Below, in pieces: positions 28,424-38,977 of a stretch of 64,000 nucleotides of DNA; position 1 is the stretch's first letter; every line of letters starts with the position of its first letter. The notes below the pieces were generated by a model, which made no database searches, was not told the origin of the DNA, and saw nothing but the letters and a program-made list of their open reading frames with translations. Location: contig NZ_UGYM01000002.1 of assembly GCF_900456975.1 (NCBI RefSeq), positions 2,480,001 through 2,544,000 of the forward strand. The letters run 5' to 3'. The position numbers and the translations under genes are program-made. Source of the DNA: Shewanella baltica. Lineage in GTDB: Bacteria > Pseudomonadota > Gammaproteobacteria > Enterobacterales > Shewanellaceae.

Positions 28424-29944
28424 ATGAAAGAAGTAAAGTTTCGCTGGATAGATCAATATCTTATCCATATGACCTTAAAAACTAAATTCGCTATTCTCTC
28501 TATCGTTCCCATGCTAATGATTGTTGGACTGGCGATTTTTCTTGATAACCAATCCCAGCAAACCTTAGTGCAAGGACAGCTCAACGGTCTACAAAATGCG
28601 TCACAACAAATCAACCAAGTCACGGGCACCTTATATAACAAACTACCAGAGCAAGAACGCCAAGCTATCCTTAGCCAGCTAAGCCGTGAAATCAAAGGCA
28701 ATGTCAGCATTGTTTCGGTGAATGAAGCCGACAGCAAAGCGCAATCCTTAGCTCGCAGCGGTGGCGGTATTGATGATAGCGGTAAGCAACCTAGAGCTGT
28801 GAGTCGCGTTAACGATCAAAACCTGATCACGATTATTCCCTTAGACAGCAAAGAAATTGATGCCTTGCTCGCCAAAGATAACCTGCTGGTTTACGGCCTG
28901 ATGGCGGCGCTTCTGTTCGTGTTATTTTTATTTAGTTACTACATTTCAACCTTTGTGGGCGGCGCACTTTATACCACAGTGATGGCATTAAAACGCGCCG
29001 CATCGGGTGACTTAACCGGACGTTTAAACTTCTTCGAGGTAAAGGACGAATTCAGTATCTTAGCTATCAGCATTGATGCCTTAGTGGAGCGTCAGCATCT
29101 GTTAGTGAAACAAATCGCCGAGTCGACAACGAAAATCCGCGAGGTAGTGTCCTCGTTTCGTAGCACAGCGCAGCAAGGTCAATCCTTGGCGGTGAACCAA
29201 AGACAACATTTGGACTCCCTAGCGACGGCGATGGAAGAAATGACCGCCGCAGTGAAGGAAGTCGCCCGCAATGCCGAGCAATCTTCTGCCGAAACCCAAG
29301 AGGCTAATCAACAAGTTAGCGCGGGCGGTAAAGACATTGAAACCACAGTCAAAGCCATCGATGTGTTATCGGATGAGATCTCCTCAGCCTCGAATGCGGT
29401 GGGCGTACTCAATGACAACGCCAGTAAAATTGATGAAGTGGTATCAACCATTAATGCGATTTCCCAGCAGACCAACCTACTCGCCCTCAACGCGGCGATT
29501 GAAGCGGCGCGCGCCGGTGAACAAGGTCGTGGTTTTGCCGTGGTCGCCGATGAAGTACGTACCTTAGCGGGCCGCACTCAAGCCGCGACGGTTGAGATCA
29601 AAACCATGATCGAATCGCTGCAATCTGGCACGCGCAACCTGACACAAGTGATGTCGCGTACTGTGAATCAAGCGAATGAAGGCAAACAACATGTACTGCA
29701 AACGGGCAAAGACTTAGAGTTTATCGCCCACCACAGTAATAAAGTGTTTGAAATGAGTGTACTAATCGCCACCTCGGCCGAAGAACAATCGGCTGTAGCC
29801 AACGAGATTGCGACTAACCTGATGGAAATTCGTAACCAGTCCCACGATGTGGAGCAATCGGCGAACCAGTCGGTTTCAGGTTGTGATGAGCTGCAAGCAA
29901 CAGCTGGGCAACTTGATCAGTTGATGGTGGGATTAAAAATCTAG
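28424..29944 (+). CDS. Methyl-accepting chemotaxis protein
   Basis: A 506-residue transmembrane chemoreceptor. Helices lie at about 21-40 and 154-176, flanking a periplasmic sensor domain of roughly 113 residues. HAMP follows (about 177-230), then the signalling domain, whose hairpin tip ([20 protein letters not shown] region, 347-385) binds CheA/CheW. There is no C-terminal CheR-binding pentapeptide. The ligand cannot be told from the sequence. GAGG precedes the ATG. It is a monocistronic unit between a sigma-28 promoter and a strong terminator. Confidence 0.94.
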   Translation: MKEVKFRWIDQYLIHMTLKTKFAILSIVPMLMIVGLAIFLDNQSQQTLVQGQLNGLQNASQQINQVTGTLYNKLPEQERQAILSQLSREIKGNVSIVSVNEADSKAQSLARSGGGIDDSGKQPRAVSRVNDQNLITIIPLDSKEIDALLAKDNLLVYGLMAALLFVLFLFSYYISTFVGGALYTTVMALKRAASGDLTGRLNFFEVKDEFSILAISIDALVERQHLLVKQIAESTTKIREVVSSFRSTAQQGQSLAVNQRQHLDSLATAMEEMTAAVKEVARNAEQSSAETQEANQQVSAGGKDIETTVKAIDVLSDEISSASNAVGVLNDNASKIDEVVSTINAISQQTNLLALNAAIEAARAGEQGRGFAVVADEVRTLAGRTQAATVEIKTMIESLQSGTRNLTQVMSRTVNQANEGKQHVLQTGKDLEFIAHHSNKVFEMSVLIATSAEEQSAVANEIATNLMEIRNQSHDVEQSANQSVSGCDELQATAGQLDQLMVGLKI

Positions 29945-29995
29945 TCGAGGGTTATTTGACGAAGTTTAAATTAACTTAACACCCAAAATGCACAA

Positions 29996-30026
29996 GGGAG
30001 CGATAATCGCTCCCTAGTTGTTTTTT
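29996..30026 (+). terminator. Terminator after the chemoreceptor gene
   Basis: An 8-bp GC-rich stem (gggagcga / tcgctccc), a 3-base loop and a following T-rich tract. Confidence 0.9.
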
Positions 30027-30083
30027 CATTCTGACGGTCACTGTCCAATCGACAACGCGACGGTAAAAATTAATCTACGTCTG

Positions 30084-30524
30084 TTAATCCACATCTTTGA
30101 GTGGCCATAGCACGATATGATCTTCAATATCCTTCACGCGTCTTTCATCGACTACTTTACCTTGGATCGACATGCCCGCTAAATGCATCGCTTCTTTAGA
30201 GCCAGTCAGCAGCGGATGCCAGCTCGGTAGCTCACGTCCTGCCGCTAAGCGGCGATATGCGCAGCTGTCGGGAAGCCAAGTTAACTCATGGATATTATCA
30301 ATCGTGATCACAGTACATTGCGGGACATGGGTGAAACGGTCACTGTAATGCTGACAGCCCGCCGTTTGATGATCGAGCAAAAGGCAGGCCGCATTGGTGT
30401 AATACAAGTCTTCGGTTTCATCATCTATCAACTTGTTTAAACAACATTTACCACAACCGTCACACAGGGATTCCCACTCGGTTGCGCTCATCTGCGCTAA
30501 TGTTTTGCTCTGCCAAAATGCCAT
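30084..30524 (-). CDS. ycgN: YcgN family cysteine-cluster protein (UPF0260)
   Basis: A 146-residue conserved protein with the N-terminal CDGCGKCC motif (Cys21, 24, 27, 28) and more cysteines further on (NAACLLL, GCQHY, PQCTV, DSCAY). These probably bind a metal or FeS cluster (CxxCxxCC domain). The function is unknown. It lies downstream of the transglycosylase homologue but is separated from it by a terminator. Confidence 0.88.
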
Positions 30525-30540
30525 GATTAACTGTATCTTC

Positions 30541-30574
30541 TCAATAAAAAGCCCGCTTAATGCGGGCTATTTTA
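30541..30574 (-). terminator. Terminator downstream of the MltB-like gene
   Basis: A 7-bp GC-rich stem (agcccgc / gcgggct) with a 5-base loop, followed on the minus strand by tttttattga. Confidence 0.85.
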
Positions 30575-30576
30575 CA

Positions 30577-31689
30577 CTAGTTTATCGGCGGATACTTTAT
30601 TCTCTCGGACAGATGCGCGACAGAAATCCCGAAATAATCGGTATTCTGCCAGTGCATTAATGCGCGGTAATTGCCATAAACGAGGTATTTTCGACCGGTA
30701 ACACCATCGGGCATGATTAGCGAGGCGTTGATGTCTTCGCGGGACGGCAAATCGGTATGATCAAACTTGCGAATACCGAGAGTTTGCCACTGGGCTAAGG
30801 ACTGGGGTTTATCTAATCCAGCGACTGCCAAATCAAGCGTTGCGGGCACTTGTACCTGTCGCCCCCAAGTATCATTGCCGTTCCAACCGAGTTGCTGTAG
30901 CAAATACGCCGCGGAGGCAAACGCATCTTGTGTGTTGTGCCAAATGTCTTTCTTACCGTCGCCATCGCCGTCCTGCCCATAGGCAAGATAATCCGTTGGC
31001 ATCAGCTGCGTTTGTCCCATGGCGCCATTCCAACGACTTTTAAGATCTTGAAAACCGATATGATCTTTATCCATTATGCTGAGCGCTGCCATAAACTCTT
31101 TTTTGAAGAAAGCTTCGCGCTCGCCGCCAAAGGCCAGTGACGCCGTCACAGATAGCACAGGATAATCGCCAGAAGCTTCACCAAAGTCGGAGACAAGCCC
31201 CCAGAGCGCGACTAAGAAGCGTGGCTGAACAGCGTATTGGCTGGCGATGGCGTTGAGTTGTTGTTCATGCTCTTTAAATAGTACACGTGCGGTGTCAACT
31301 TTCCACTCGGGCACAGTGTCGGCGAGATAAGTATCGAGGTTGTGAGTTTTGTCAGTCTGGAGGCTGTCTGTCGCTCGAGCTTTTTTGAAGAGTTTGATCT
31401 GGGGAAAGGCTAAATCTAAGGTCGTTTGGCTGATGCCCTGAAGACGGGCTTCTTGCTTTAACTGAATTAAATAATCACTAAAGCTGATTTTCTCGTCCGA
31501 CTGCTGCGCCATGGCTGGCAAACTGCACGCACTCAGCCAAATGATGAAACAGACAAATGCCCTGATGGGAGCGAAGATATATGCGGCGAGTCGATAATGC
31601 TTATTCTGATAAACCCCAAAGTGACAAACCTTAACTGGGTAAGCATTGATTTGATAAGCTTGGGTTCGATAAGCACGGTATCGATGCAT
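30577..31689 (-). CDS. MltB-family lytic transglycosylase homologue lacking the catalytic Glu
   Basis: A 370-residue exported protein with SLT_2 fold features. The long N-terminal segment includes a hydrophobic core at about 38-60 with a possible lipobox (LSAC, Cys55) or cleavage at AMA/QQ. Family motifs are clear: AMGQTQLMPTDYLAYGQDGDGDG with an EF-hand-like acidic loop, and a C-terminal peptidoglycan-binding-like region. In MltB the catalytic Glu lies in GVETRWG. The equivalent here is WGLVSDFG, with Val166 at that position (codon GTC, no frameshift). It may bind but not cleave peptidoglycan, or use the shifted Glu171. Confidence 0.85.
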   Translation of the reverse strand: MHRYRAYRTQAYQINAYPVKVCHFGVYQNKHYRLAAYIFAPIRAFVCFIIWLSACSLPAMAQQSDEKISFSDYLIQLKQEARLQGISQTTLDLAFPQIKLFKKARATDSLQTDKTHNLDTYLADTVPEWKVDTARVLFKEHEQQLNAIASQYAVQPRFLVALWGLVSDFGEASGDYPVLSVTASLAFGGEREAFFKKEFMAALSIMDKDHIGFQDLKSRWNGAMGQTQLMPTDYLAYGQDGDGDGKKDIWHNTQDAFASAAYLLQQLGWNGNDTWGRQVQVPATLDLAVAGLDKPQSLAQWQTLGIRKFDHTDLPSREDINASLIMPDGVTGRKYLVYGNYRALMHWQNTDYFGISVAHLSERIKYPPIN

Positions 31690-31719
31690 ATACCTTCCTG
31701 TTATTTTTATGCTATTGGC

Positions 31720-31998
31720 TTAATCTTTGATCCCAAGACTGAGCTTATGCTCTGCCAATAAATTCACCTGAGGTGGTGGAATTTGTAAATAAAAGCCGTT
31801 TTCTTCCATCGCAGCTCTTACCTTTTGAATATCTGCCATGCCTAACGCGTCACGTTTCGCAATAGGAAACACCATCACCAGCTTTGGCACGCCGAACATT
31901 TCCATCAAAGGCGCTGGAACATCATCAAAACAATCTCTTTTCTTCACAAATAAATAAGTATCAGCCTTTCGGCTACTTTTATAAACGGCACATAGCAT
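31720..31998 (-). CDS. ycgL: YcgL domain protein
   Basis: A 92-residue YcgL-family protein of unknown function. The ATG at 31998 gives the family-typical start MLCAVYKSSRKADTYLFV; a longer frame reaches 32037 without support. The conserved region LQIPPPQVNLL is present. It is divergent from minC, as in related genera. Confidence 0.88.
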   Translation of the reverse strand: MLCAVYKSSRKADTYLFVKKRDCFDDVPAPLMEMFGVPKLVMVFPIAKRDALGMADIQKVRAAMEENGFYLQIPPPQVNLLAEHKLSLGIKD

Positions 31999-32121
31999 AA
32001 GAGTACAAATATCCAATAGTTCAAACTTGCCAGTCAATGGGGCACACTATAACATGGTCGCCTAGTAATTTAATTGTAAAATCAGCGAACCGACTGATGA
32101 TTTCTGGAGAATAGTGCCGGG

Positions 32122-32787
32122 ATGTCAAAACCTAGCTTAGAGTTAAAAGGCGCTTCTTTTACTCTTTCAGTGCTTCATATTAATAGCAGCGATTTACAAG
32201 CTGTCATGACTGAATTAGACAGTAAGTTGGCACAAGCTCCTCAGTTTTTTCTGGGTGCTCCTTTAGTCGTCAATCTGAGTGCGATCCAACACGACAGCTT
32301 AAATTTAAGTGCGTTAAAGGATCTGCTGATCTCACGTCAATTAGTGATTGTTGGCATAACGGGCGCGACAACCGTACTCAGTAAACAGGCCAAAGACTTA
32401 GGCCTTGCCATAGTCAAAGCCGGAAAACAGAGCAGTACGCCACCGCCAGCACCGCGCCAAACTAAGATAGTGAAGCAAAATATTCGTTCAGGCCAACAAG
32501 TCTACGCAAAAAATGGTGATTTAATCATATTTGGTGCGGTAGGCAATGGCGCAGAAGTCATCGCAGATGGTAGCATTCATATCTATGGCGCATTGCGAGG
32601 GAAAGCCATGGCAGGCGCGGCGGGCGATACCAGTGCCGTCATCATAGCCCACTCTCTGGAGGCCGAACTCGTTTCAATAGCAGGGCAATATTGGCTCGCT
32701 GAAAATCTACAACAACATAGCTCAGATAAAAGCGGCTGCATTCGCCTAGACGGTGAGTCGCTTATGGTTGAATCATTGCCCCTCTAA
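32122..32787 (+). CDS. minC: Septum site-determining protein MinC
   Basis: A 221-residue inhibitor of FtsZ polymerisation. An N-terminal domain (1-100) and the C-terminal beta-helix dimerisation/MinD-binding domain ([12 protein letters not shown] onward, with [20 protein letters not shown]) are both present. It is the first gene of minCDE and starts 124 nt from the divergent ycgL. Confidence 0.95.
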   Translation: MSKPSLELKGASFTLSVLHINSSDLQAVMTELDSKLAQAPQFFLGAPLVVNLSAIQHDSLNLSALKDLLISRQLVIVGITGATTVLSKQAKDLGLAIVKAGKQSSTPPPAPRQTKIVKQNIRSGQQVYAKNGDLIIFGAVGNGAEVIADGSIHIYGALRGKAMAGAAGDTSAVIIAHSLEAELVSIAGQYWLAENLQQHSSDKSGCIRLDGESLMVESLPL

Positions 32788-32814
32788 ATGGCAGAACAAA
32801 GGATAGAGAGAAAC

Positions 32815-33624
32815 ATGGCACAAATTATTGTTGTCACTTCAGGTAAAGGCGGCGTAGGTAAAACCACATCGAGTGCTGCGATTGCGACCGGTCTTGCCAT
32901 GCAAGGACACAAGACAGTCGTTATCGATTTCGATATTGGTTTACGGAATTTAGACTTGATCATGGGTTGTGAGCGTCGTGTGGTTTATGACTTCGTCAAT
33001 GTGATCAATGGTGAAGCCAATTTAAATCAAGCGCTGATCAAAGATAAACGCTGCGACAAGTTATTCGTGTTACCCGCTTCACAGACTCGCGATAAAGATG
33101 CGCTGACTAAAGAAGGCGTCGGCCGTGTGCTGGACGATTTAGCCAAAGACTTTGAGTTTATCCTGTGTGATTCACCTGCGGGGATTGAGCAAGGCGCTAT
33201 GATGGCACTGTATTTTGCCGACATCGCCATTGTGACCACGAACCCAGAAGTCAGTTCAGTGCGCGATTCAGACCGTATTTTAGGGATGCTGCAGAGCAAA
33301 TCCCGTCGTGCCGAGCTAAATCTTGAGCCAATCAAAGAATACTTATTGCTGACTCGTTATTCACCGAGCCGTGTAAAATCGGGCGAAATGTTGAGTGTCG
33401 ACGACGTGAAAGAGATTCTGGCCATTGAATTACTGGGCGTGATCCCTGAATCACAATCGGTACTGAAAGCCTCTAACTCAGGCGTGCCTGTGATTATCGA
33501 TCAAGAAAGTGATGCAGGTTTAGCCTACAGTGACACAGTTGCACGTTTACTGGGCGAAGATGTACCAGTACGCTTTATTACGGAAGAAAAGAAAGGTTTC
33601 TTACAACGGATATTTGGTAGCTAA
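32815..33624 (+). CDS. minD: Septum site-determining ATPase MinD
   Basis: A 269-residue deviant-Walker ATPase (GKGGVGKT at 10-17) that recruits MinC to the membrane. It has the D-rich [12 protein letters not shown] and a C-terminal amphipathic membrane-targeting helix ([11 protein letters not shown]). The ATG at 32815 follows a GGATAGAGAG ribosome-binding region; the frame starting at 32788 is too long. Confidence 0.97.
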   Translation: MAQIIVVTSGKGGVGKTTSSAAIATGLAMQGHKTVVIDFDIGLRNLDLIMGCERRVVYDFVNVINGEANLNQALIKDKRCDKLFVLPASQTRDKDALTKEGVGRVLDDLAKDFEFILCDSPAGIEQGAMMALYFADIAIVTTNPEVSSVRDSDRILGMLQSKSRRAELNLEPIKEYLLLTRYSPSRVKSGEMLSVDDVKEILAIELLGVIPESQSVLKASNSGVPVIIDQESDAGLAYSDTVARLLGEDVPVRFITEEKKGFLQRIFGS

Positions 33625-33626
33625 TT

Positions 33627-33884
33627 ATGTCTTTACTCGACTATTTCAAAAGCAAGAAAAAGCCTAGCACTGCGGTAATGGCTAAAGAGCGCCTACAGAT
33701 CATTGTGGCTCATCAACGTGGACAAAGGGACACTCCCGATTACTTCCCGCAGATGAAACAAGAGATCATCGCCGTTATTCGCAAATATGTGCAGATTTCT
33801 GATGATCAAGTTTCTGTGCAGTTAGATCAAAACGACGCGAACCTGTCGGTACTCGAACTTAACGTCACATTGCCTGACAGATAA
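33627..33884 (+). CDS. minE: Cell division topological specificity factor MinE
   Basis: An 85-residue protein with N-terminal membrane-targeting MSLLDYFKS, the MinD-binding helix containing [13 protein letters not shown], and the C-terminal dimerisation domain. It stimulates MinD ATPase to set up pole-to-pole oscillation. It starts 2 nt after minD. Confidence 0.97.
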   Translation: MSLLDYFKSKKKPSTAVMAKERLQIIVAHQRGQRDTPDYFPQMKQEIIAVIRKYVQISDDQVSVQLDQNDANLSVLELNVTLPDR

Positions 33885-33895
33885 GTCGATTACGC

Positions 33896-33931
33896 AAAAA
33901 GCGTCATCTTCTGTGGAAGATGACGCTTTTT
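33896..33931. terminator. Bidirectional terminator between minE and rnd
   Basis: A strong stem (aaaaagcgtcatcttc / gaagatgacgcttttt) with a 4-base loop between convergent genes. Confidence 0.92.
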
Positions 33932-34010
33932 GTTGGCTGTTTTCCAGCTTAAATGCTGCGCATAAAGTACAAGACTTCACGCGCAAGATTTAAATACTAG
34001 ATTAAAAGCC

Positions 34011-35120
34011 TTAGACCTCAAGCTTAGCTAGGGACTCAGCGGCAATCTCGCCCCGCCATCCGCATAACACCGCGGGCAAATCCCCTTGTTGCTTATCCCA
34101 ACGCCATTGCAAAAACTCATGGATATGACGTTTAGAACCGAGCATTTCCTGCGGCACATCATGCTGTTCGCATAACTCGACTAAGCAGCTTTTAATCGCC
34201 TTAAAGGCCGATTTGTAGCCCGACTTCAACGCCAACACATCCACTAATTCGGGTAAATTGACCAAATCAGCGGTTTGCAGCACACGTAATAGATCTTTGC
34301 CGTGGATACGTTTTTCTTGCTCAGTCAAATCATTGAGCTTAAACAAGTCAGCCGAGGATTTAGGTTGCTTCTTCGCTAATGCGATAAGGCCATGATCTTT
34401 GACCACAAAACCTAGGGCTAAATCACGCACTAAGGCTTTTTCAAGACGCCACTTAGCAAGCACTTTAAGGTAAGCCAATTGGATTTCGGTCAGTTGGAAA
34501 GCATTTTTCACTTTCAAATAAGCCGTGTCGAGATCAGGATCGGCAAGCCTGCCCTGAGTCATCCTTTCCCCTTCCTCGTATAACCAAGCTAAACGCCCTT
34601 GGGCGCTGAGTTTCGCTTCAAGTTGAGGATAGAGCTGATACAAATACAGGACGTCATTGGCGGCGTAGCTTAACTGGGCTTCCGTTAAAGGACGACGGAT
34701 CCAATCTGTACGCGATTCACCTTTATCGATTACTTCACCAAGGCAAGTTTCAACTAACTTGGCATAACCCACACCGTGGCCCATACCACACAAAGAGGCG
34801 GCAATTTGGCTATCAAACAAAGGCGTAGGCTGACATTTGCCATAGTGCGCAAAAACTTCTAAGTCTTCACTGCAGGAATGCACAAGCTTAACGATATTAG
34901 GGTCCGATAACAGCGCCCAAAACTGGGCTAAATCAGGTAAAGCCACAGGATCAATCAAAGCTAAGGTTTTACCATCATAGGCTTGGATCAAACCTAACTT
35001 GGCATAATAAGTACGAGTACGAACAAACTCGGTATCTAACACGAGTATCTTACTCTGTTTATATTGGGCAACGAGGGCATTAAGGCTTGCTTCATCACTC
35101 ACATATTGAAACGCTGACAA
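34011..35120 (-). CDS. rnd: Ribonuclease D
   Basis: A 3'-5' exoribonuclease for tRNA maturation. The DEDDy signature is intact: LDTEFVRTRTYY, HSCSEDLEVF and YAANDVLYLY. One or two HRDC domains follow. I place the start at a TTG (35120) preceded by GGAGAAG, giving 369 residues, close to the E. coli length. A TTG at 35165 would lie in the T tract of the upstream fadD terminator, which is implausible. Confidence 0.93.
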   Translation of the reverse strand: MSAFQYVSDEASLNALVAQYKQSKILVLDTEFVRTRTYYAKLGLIQAYDGKTLALIDPVALPDLAQFWALLSDPNIVKLVHSCSEDLEVFAHYGKCQPTPLFDSQIAASLCGMGHGVGYAKLVETCLGEVIDKGESRTDWIRRPLTEAQLSYAANDVLYLYQLYPQLEAKLSAQGRLAWLYEEGERMTQGRLADPDLDTAYLKVKNAFQLTEIQLAYLKVLAKWRLEKALVRDLALGFVVKDHGLIALAKKQPKSSADLFKLNDLTEQEKRIHGKDLLRVLQTADLVNLPELVDVLALKSGYKSAFKAIKSCLVELCEQHDVPQEMLGSKRHIHEFLQWRWDKQQGDLPAVLCGWRGEIAAESLAKLEV

Positions 35121-35160
35121 ATTCTTCTCCAGATCCTGTGGGTCAATCACAGTCCATAAA

Positions 35161-35185
35161 AACAAAAGCCGGCAAATGCCGGCTT
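35161..35185 (-). terminator. Terminator downstream of fadD
   Basis: An 8-bp stem (aagccggc / gccggctt) with a 4-base loop, followed on the minus strand by ttttgttttt. Confidence 0.9.
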
Positions 35186-35190
35186 CAATC

Positions 35191-36864
35191 TTACGCGCGC
35201 TTAGCTTCGTCTCTAAGCTCTCGTCGCAAGATTTTACCCACGTTGGTTTTAGGTAACTCGTTCCTAAATTCTACCAGCTTCGGTACTTTATATCCCGTTA
35301 AATGAATACGGCAGTGCTTAATGATGTCTTCAGCGGTTAAAGATTTATCTTTTGCCACCACAAATACCTTCACTAACTCACCACTGGCGTCGTTTGGTAC
35401 ACCAACAGCGGCCACTTCAATCACTTTAGGATGCAGTGCGACCACTTCTTCGACTTCATTAGGAAATACGTTAAAGCCTGAAACTAAGATCATGTCTTTC
35501 TTACGATCGACAATATAGAAGAACCCTTTCTCATCCATGTAACCAATATCGCCCGTGGCTAACCAGCCGTCGGTATCAATCACTTTGGCAGTTTCTTCAG
35601 GACGTTGCCAATAGCCTTTCATTACCTGAGGACCTTTACCGAACAGTTCACCGGTTTCGCCTTGGGCTAATGCCTTGCCGTCATCGTCACGGATTTGAAT
35701 AAGTGTCGAAGGTGCAGGGAAACCAATTGAACCGTTGTAACCATCTAAATTATATGGACAACAGGTTAATAAAGGTGAGGCTTCGGTCAGACCATAACCT
35801 TCGAGTAAACGGGTCTTAGTGATGGCTTGCCATTTATCCGCGACGGCTTTTTGTACCGCCATGCCGCCACCGATAGAGAGTTTTAAGCGCGAAAAATCCA
35901 ACTGGGAAAAATCATCACTGTTCACTAACGCGTTAAACAAGGTGTTTACCCCAGTCAATGCAGTGAAAGGATACTTTTTCAACTCGGCAACAAATCCTGG
36001 GATATCACGAGGATTGGTGATGAGTAAGTTCTGGCTGCCTTTGTGCAAAAACAGCAGGCAATTCACGGTCAACGCGAAGATGTGATACAGCGGCAAAGCC
36101 GTTACCACAAACTCGCTGCCATCGTTTAAGGCGGGCGAATAAGCGCCATCGGCCTGCAATACGTTGGCGACAATATTGCCATGGGTCAACATAGCGCCTT
36201 TAGACACCCCAGTTGTGCCACCTGTGTATTGCAAAAACGCTAAGTCGTCGTTAGTCACTTCAGGCTTGATGTATTGCATGCGACGACCGGTTGATAAGGT
36301 GTCGCGCATCGATAGGGCGTGGGGTAAGTCGTATTTAGGCACTAACTTCTTAATGTACTTCACCACAAAGTTCACTAAGGTGCGTTTTGGAGCACTTAAT
36401 TGGTCACCTAAACTGGTGATAATGACGCTTTCAACGGGCGTTTGTTCGACAACTTCTTCTAAGGTACGGGCGAAGTTTGACACGACAACGATGGCTTTGG
36501 CGCCCGAGTCAATCAACTGATGTTTAAGTTCGCGCGGGGTATATAGCGGGTTAACGTTAACGACCACCATACTGGCACGTAAAACACCAAACAGTGCAAT
36601 CGGGTATTGCAACAGGTTTGGCATCATTAAGGCGACACGATCGCCCTTTTCAAGCTTTAATTCATTTTGTAGATACGCGGCGAATGCACGGCTGCGTTCT
36701 TCCAATTTACGATAGGTTAGCGTGGCACCCATGTTAATAAATGCAGGTTGATCTTCATACTTAGCCACCGCTGTTTCGAACATATCAACAAGCGATGAGT
36801 ACTGCTCCACATTAATTTCAGCAGGCACATCTTTTGGCAAATGATTAATCCAAGGCTGATCCAC
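35191..36864 (-). CDS. fadD: Long-chain fatty-acid--CoA ligase
   Basis: A 557-residue adenylate-forming enzyme that activates fatty acids for beta-oxidation at the inner membrane. The AMP-binding P-loop is [11 protein letters not shown] (213-223). Further motifs are [20 protein letters not shown] and [21 protein letters not shown], with the catalytic Lys in GKILRREL. It is a monocistronic unit. No recognisable FadR or PsrA operator was found in the 200-bp upstream gap. Confidence 0.96.
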   Translation of the reverse strand: MDQPWINHLPKDVPAEINVEQYSSLVDMFETAVAKYEDQPAFINMGATLTYRKLEERSRAFAAYLQNELKLEKGDRVALMMPNLLQYPIALFGVLRASMVVVNVNPLYTPRELKHQLIDSGAKAIVVVSNFARTLEEVVEQTPVESVIITSLGDQLSAPKRTLVNFVVKYIKKLVPKYDLPHALSMRDTLSTGRRMQYIKPEVTNDDLAFLQYTGGTTGVSKGAMLTHGNIVANVLQADGAYSPALNDGSEFVVTALPLYHIFALTVNCLLFLHKGSQNLLITNPRDIPGFVAELKKYPFTALTGVNTLFNALVNSDDFSQLDFSRLKLSIGGGMAVQKAVADKWQAITKTRLLEGYGLTEASPLLTCCPYNLDGYNGSIGFPAPSTLIQIRDDDGKALAQGETGELFGKGPQVMKGYWQRPEETAKVIDTDGWLATGDIGYMDEKGFFYIVDRKKDMILVSGFNVFPNEVEEVVALHPKVIEVAAVGVPNDASGELVKVFVVAKDKSLTAEDIIKHCRIHLTGYKVPKLVEFRNELPKTNVGKILRRELRDEAKRA

Positions 36865-37065
36865 AACTCTCTCCTAAATCCCCACAACTGCGGAAACAAT
36901 ATCCATACAAGCGTCAATACTCGATAAATACCGAGTTAAAATACCGGCTTACATTTTATAGTTATTGATTGACTCGTCATAAATCATACGAGCGTTTTAA
37001 TTTTGATCATCATCACATAAAAAAAACAAAAAACCTAGCGTCTTTTTTAGGGCGGCAAAGGCAGC

Positions 37066-37932
37066 CTATTTAACGAATTCGCGGATCAAGCGTGCAACGC
37101 CTTCAGCATTGTCCATATGCACATGATGATCGCCCTCAATTATATGTTCAGACAAATGTTTGAACCAAGTTCGCGCCTTAGGTATGGCGGTCTGCAACTG
37201 GCTAAATCCTTGTTTGCCACACACTAATAAGGTTTCAATATTGATGTCCTGCATCAAGGCATCAACTTGGGCGAAGGTTAGCCGTTGGGGTGAATCTAAT
37301 CTCAATCGAGGATCACTGCGCCAACCTATGCCCTCACCTTCGGGTTGCATATTACGCTCGAGCAACAGACTACACCAAGGTTCGGCAAGTCCTGTTAAAT
37401 GTGCCCTCGCCCGCACTGCGGTATCTATGCTGTCGTAAATTTTTGCCTGCCCATGCTTCTGGGTTAAATATTTCTCGTGTTGATAGAAGCTTTTCCTTAG
37501 TCGTGCTTTCGCCTGCGTTGGCGACTCAGACAAGGGGCTTAACGCTTCAATCAATACCAGCTTGTTGACCTTTTCAGGGAAGGTTGCCGTATACGCCGAG
37601 GCAATAATGCCACCGAGCGAATGCCCCACCATAGCCACAGGCTTTTGCGGTAATGCCGTTAACAGTGCATCCAAATCATACAAGTAATCAATCCAATGCA
37701 GCGGATAATGCCCCGGCCTGTGCGCCGAAAAACCATGTCCAGGCCAATCAATGGCGAGCACTTGATAATCGAGTAAATGTGCCGCTAAGGGCTCAAAACT
37801 GTTGGCGTTATCTAACCAGCCATGCAAGGCCAGTAATAAAGGTTTATCCTTCGCCCCCCATAATCGGCCCGCGACCTTAATATGAGGTAATACAAATTCG
37901 ATTTGATTTTGGGGGGCGAGAGATTGCCACAT
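37066..37932 (-). CDS. Alpha/beta fold hydrolase
   Basis: A 288-residue soluble alpha/beta hydrolase. The oxyanion region is LHGWLDNANSF, the nucleophile elbow GHSLGG (Ser105), and a likely catalytic His is in DHHVHMD. The acid residue is less clear, because the usual G..D strand reads CGKQGFSQ. No signal peptide. It resembles MhpC/YbfF-like esterases, but the substrate is unknown. It starts 21 nt downstream of the methyltransferase gene and may be co-transcribed. Confidence 0.88.
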   Translation of the reverse strand: MWQSLAPQNQIEFVLPHIKVAGRLWGAKDKPLLLALHGWLDNANSFEPLAAHLLDYQVLAIDWPGHGFSAHRPGHYPLHWIDYLYDLDALLTALPQKPVAMVGHSLGGIIASAYTATFPEKVNKLVLIEALSPLSESPTQAKARLRKSFYQHEKYLTQKHGQAKIYDSIDTAVRARAHLTGLAEPWCSLLLERNMQPEGEGIGWRSDPRLRLDSPQRLTFAQVDALMQDINIETLLVCGKQGFSQLQTAIPKARTWFKHLSEHIIEGDHHVHMDNAEGVARLIREFVK

Positions 37933-37953
37933 AATGCCTCTGATGTCAGGTAA

Positions 37954-38766
37954 TTAAGATGATTTTTTGACAAATTTGAGTGTCATACGATCACTTTCAC
38001 CGATCGCTTGGAATTTTTCTTTATCCGTGTCACCCAAAGCAAAGGATGGCGGTAGCGTCCAAACACCTTTGGCGTAATCCTTAGTATCTTTGGGGTTCGC
38101 ATTGATTTCGGCGCTTTCAACTAAGGTGAAACCGGCTTTTTTGGCTAGAGCAACCATGGCCGCTTGATCCATATAGCCAGTGCTAAAATTCATCCCTTCG
38201 TTGGCTCTATGCTCCACCACACCAAAGACACCGCCGTCTTTCAATACTCTATATGACGCGGCAAACACATTCTCTAACTGATCACTTGATGCCCAGTTAT
38301 GAAGATTACGGAAGGTTAATACCAGATCGGCACTGCCATCGGCGCCTAAATCCATCTTATTTGGGGGATCGAAAGTGACCATTTTGGCATTGCCCATGAC
38401 GTCTTTATTGGCCGTCATCCACGCTTCATACTTAGTGCCGGCATTAGCGCGATAGCGATTTCCAGGCGTGTCCGTCGCCGGAGCGGTTTCGAAACTGGCG
38501 GCGATATATTGGCCTTCTTTGGCTAAATAAGGCCCTAATATTTCGCTATACCAACCATTACCTGGCCAGAGTTCAATCACAGTTTGTGTTGGGGTAATAC
38601 CAAAAAAACTTAAGGTTTCAGCGGGATGACGATAAACGTCACGGCTGGCATTTTTAGCCTGACGAAAATCGCTTTTTAAGACTTTATCTAAACTTTCATC
38701 GGCGTAGGTAACACTCGAACATAAACCAGCAAGCAATAGACTGGCAACTAAGGTGACTTTTTTCAT
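37954..38766 (-). CDS. Exported class I SAM-dependent methyltransferase-like protein
   Basis: About 270 residues from the ATG at 38766 (GGAGAATTACA upstream; an ATG at 38808 is unsupported). An obvious Sec signal peptide (MKKVTLVASLLLAGLCSSVTYA) precedes a Rossmann-type methyltransferase domain with motif I VIELWPGNGWYSE and later LVLTFRNLHNW and VLKDGGVFGVVEHR. This corresponds to the predicted-methyltransferase group COG4798. A periplasmic place is puzzling because SAM is cytoplasmic, so the activity is uncertain. Confidence 0.87.
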   Translation of the reverse strand: MKKVTLVASLLLAGLCSSVTYADESLDKVLKSDFRQAKNASRDVYRHPAETLSFFGITPTQTVIELWPGNGWYSEILGPYLAKEGQYIAASFETAPATDTPGNRYRANAGTKYEAWMTANKDVMGNAKMVTFDPPNKMDLGADGSADLVLTFRNLHNWASSDQLENVFAASYRVLKDGGVFGVVEHRANEGMNFSTGYMDQAAMVALAKKAGFTLVESAEINANPKDTKDYAKGVWTLPPSFALGDTDKEKFQAIGESDRMTLKFVKKSS

Positions 38767-38977
38767 TGTAATTCTCCATGGATACCGAAGGCTTAAGCTA
38801 GCAGCCAATGGTCAAAAATCCAAGGAATAGAAGTCGTAAAACCTAGGTTTGAGTAACATAAGTGGTTATGGCTCAAAGTGATGAGTCAATTCACCTTTAT
38901 CTAAACCAATAAAGCGCAAAGCGGAAAAACGTCTAGAGGAAACACAATACGCCTGAGGTATTAAATGACCTTGATGA

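Noticed and set aside
36865..37065. FadR or PsrA operator upstream of fadD
   Set aside because: Only a 5-bp imperfect inverted repeat (ctcgt-N10-acgag) was found; it fits neither consensus.
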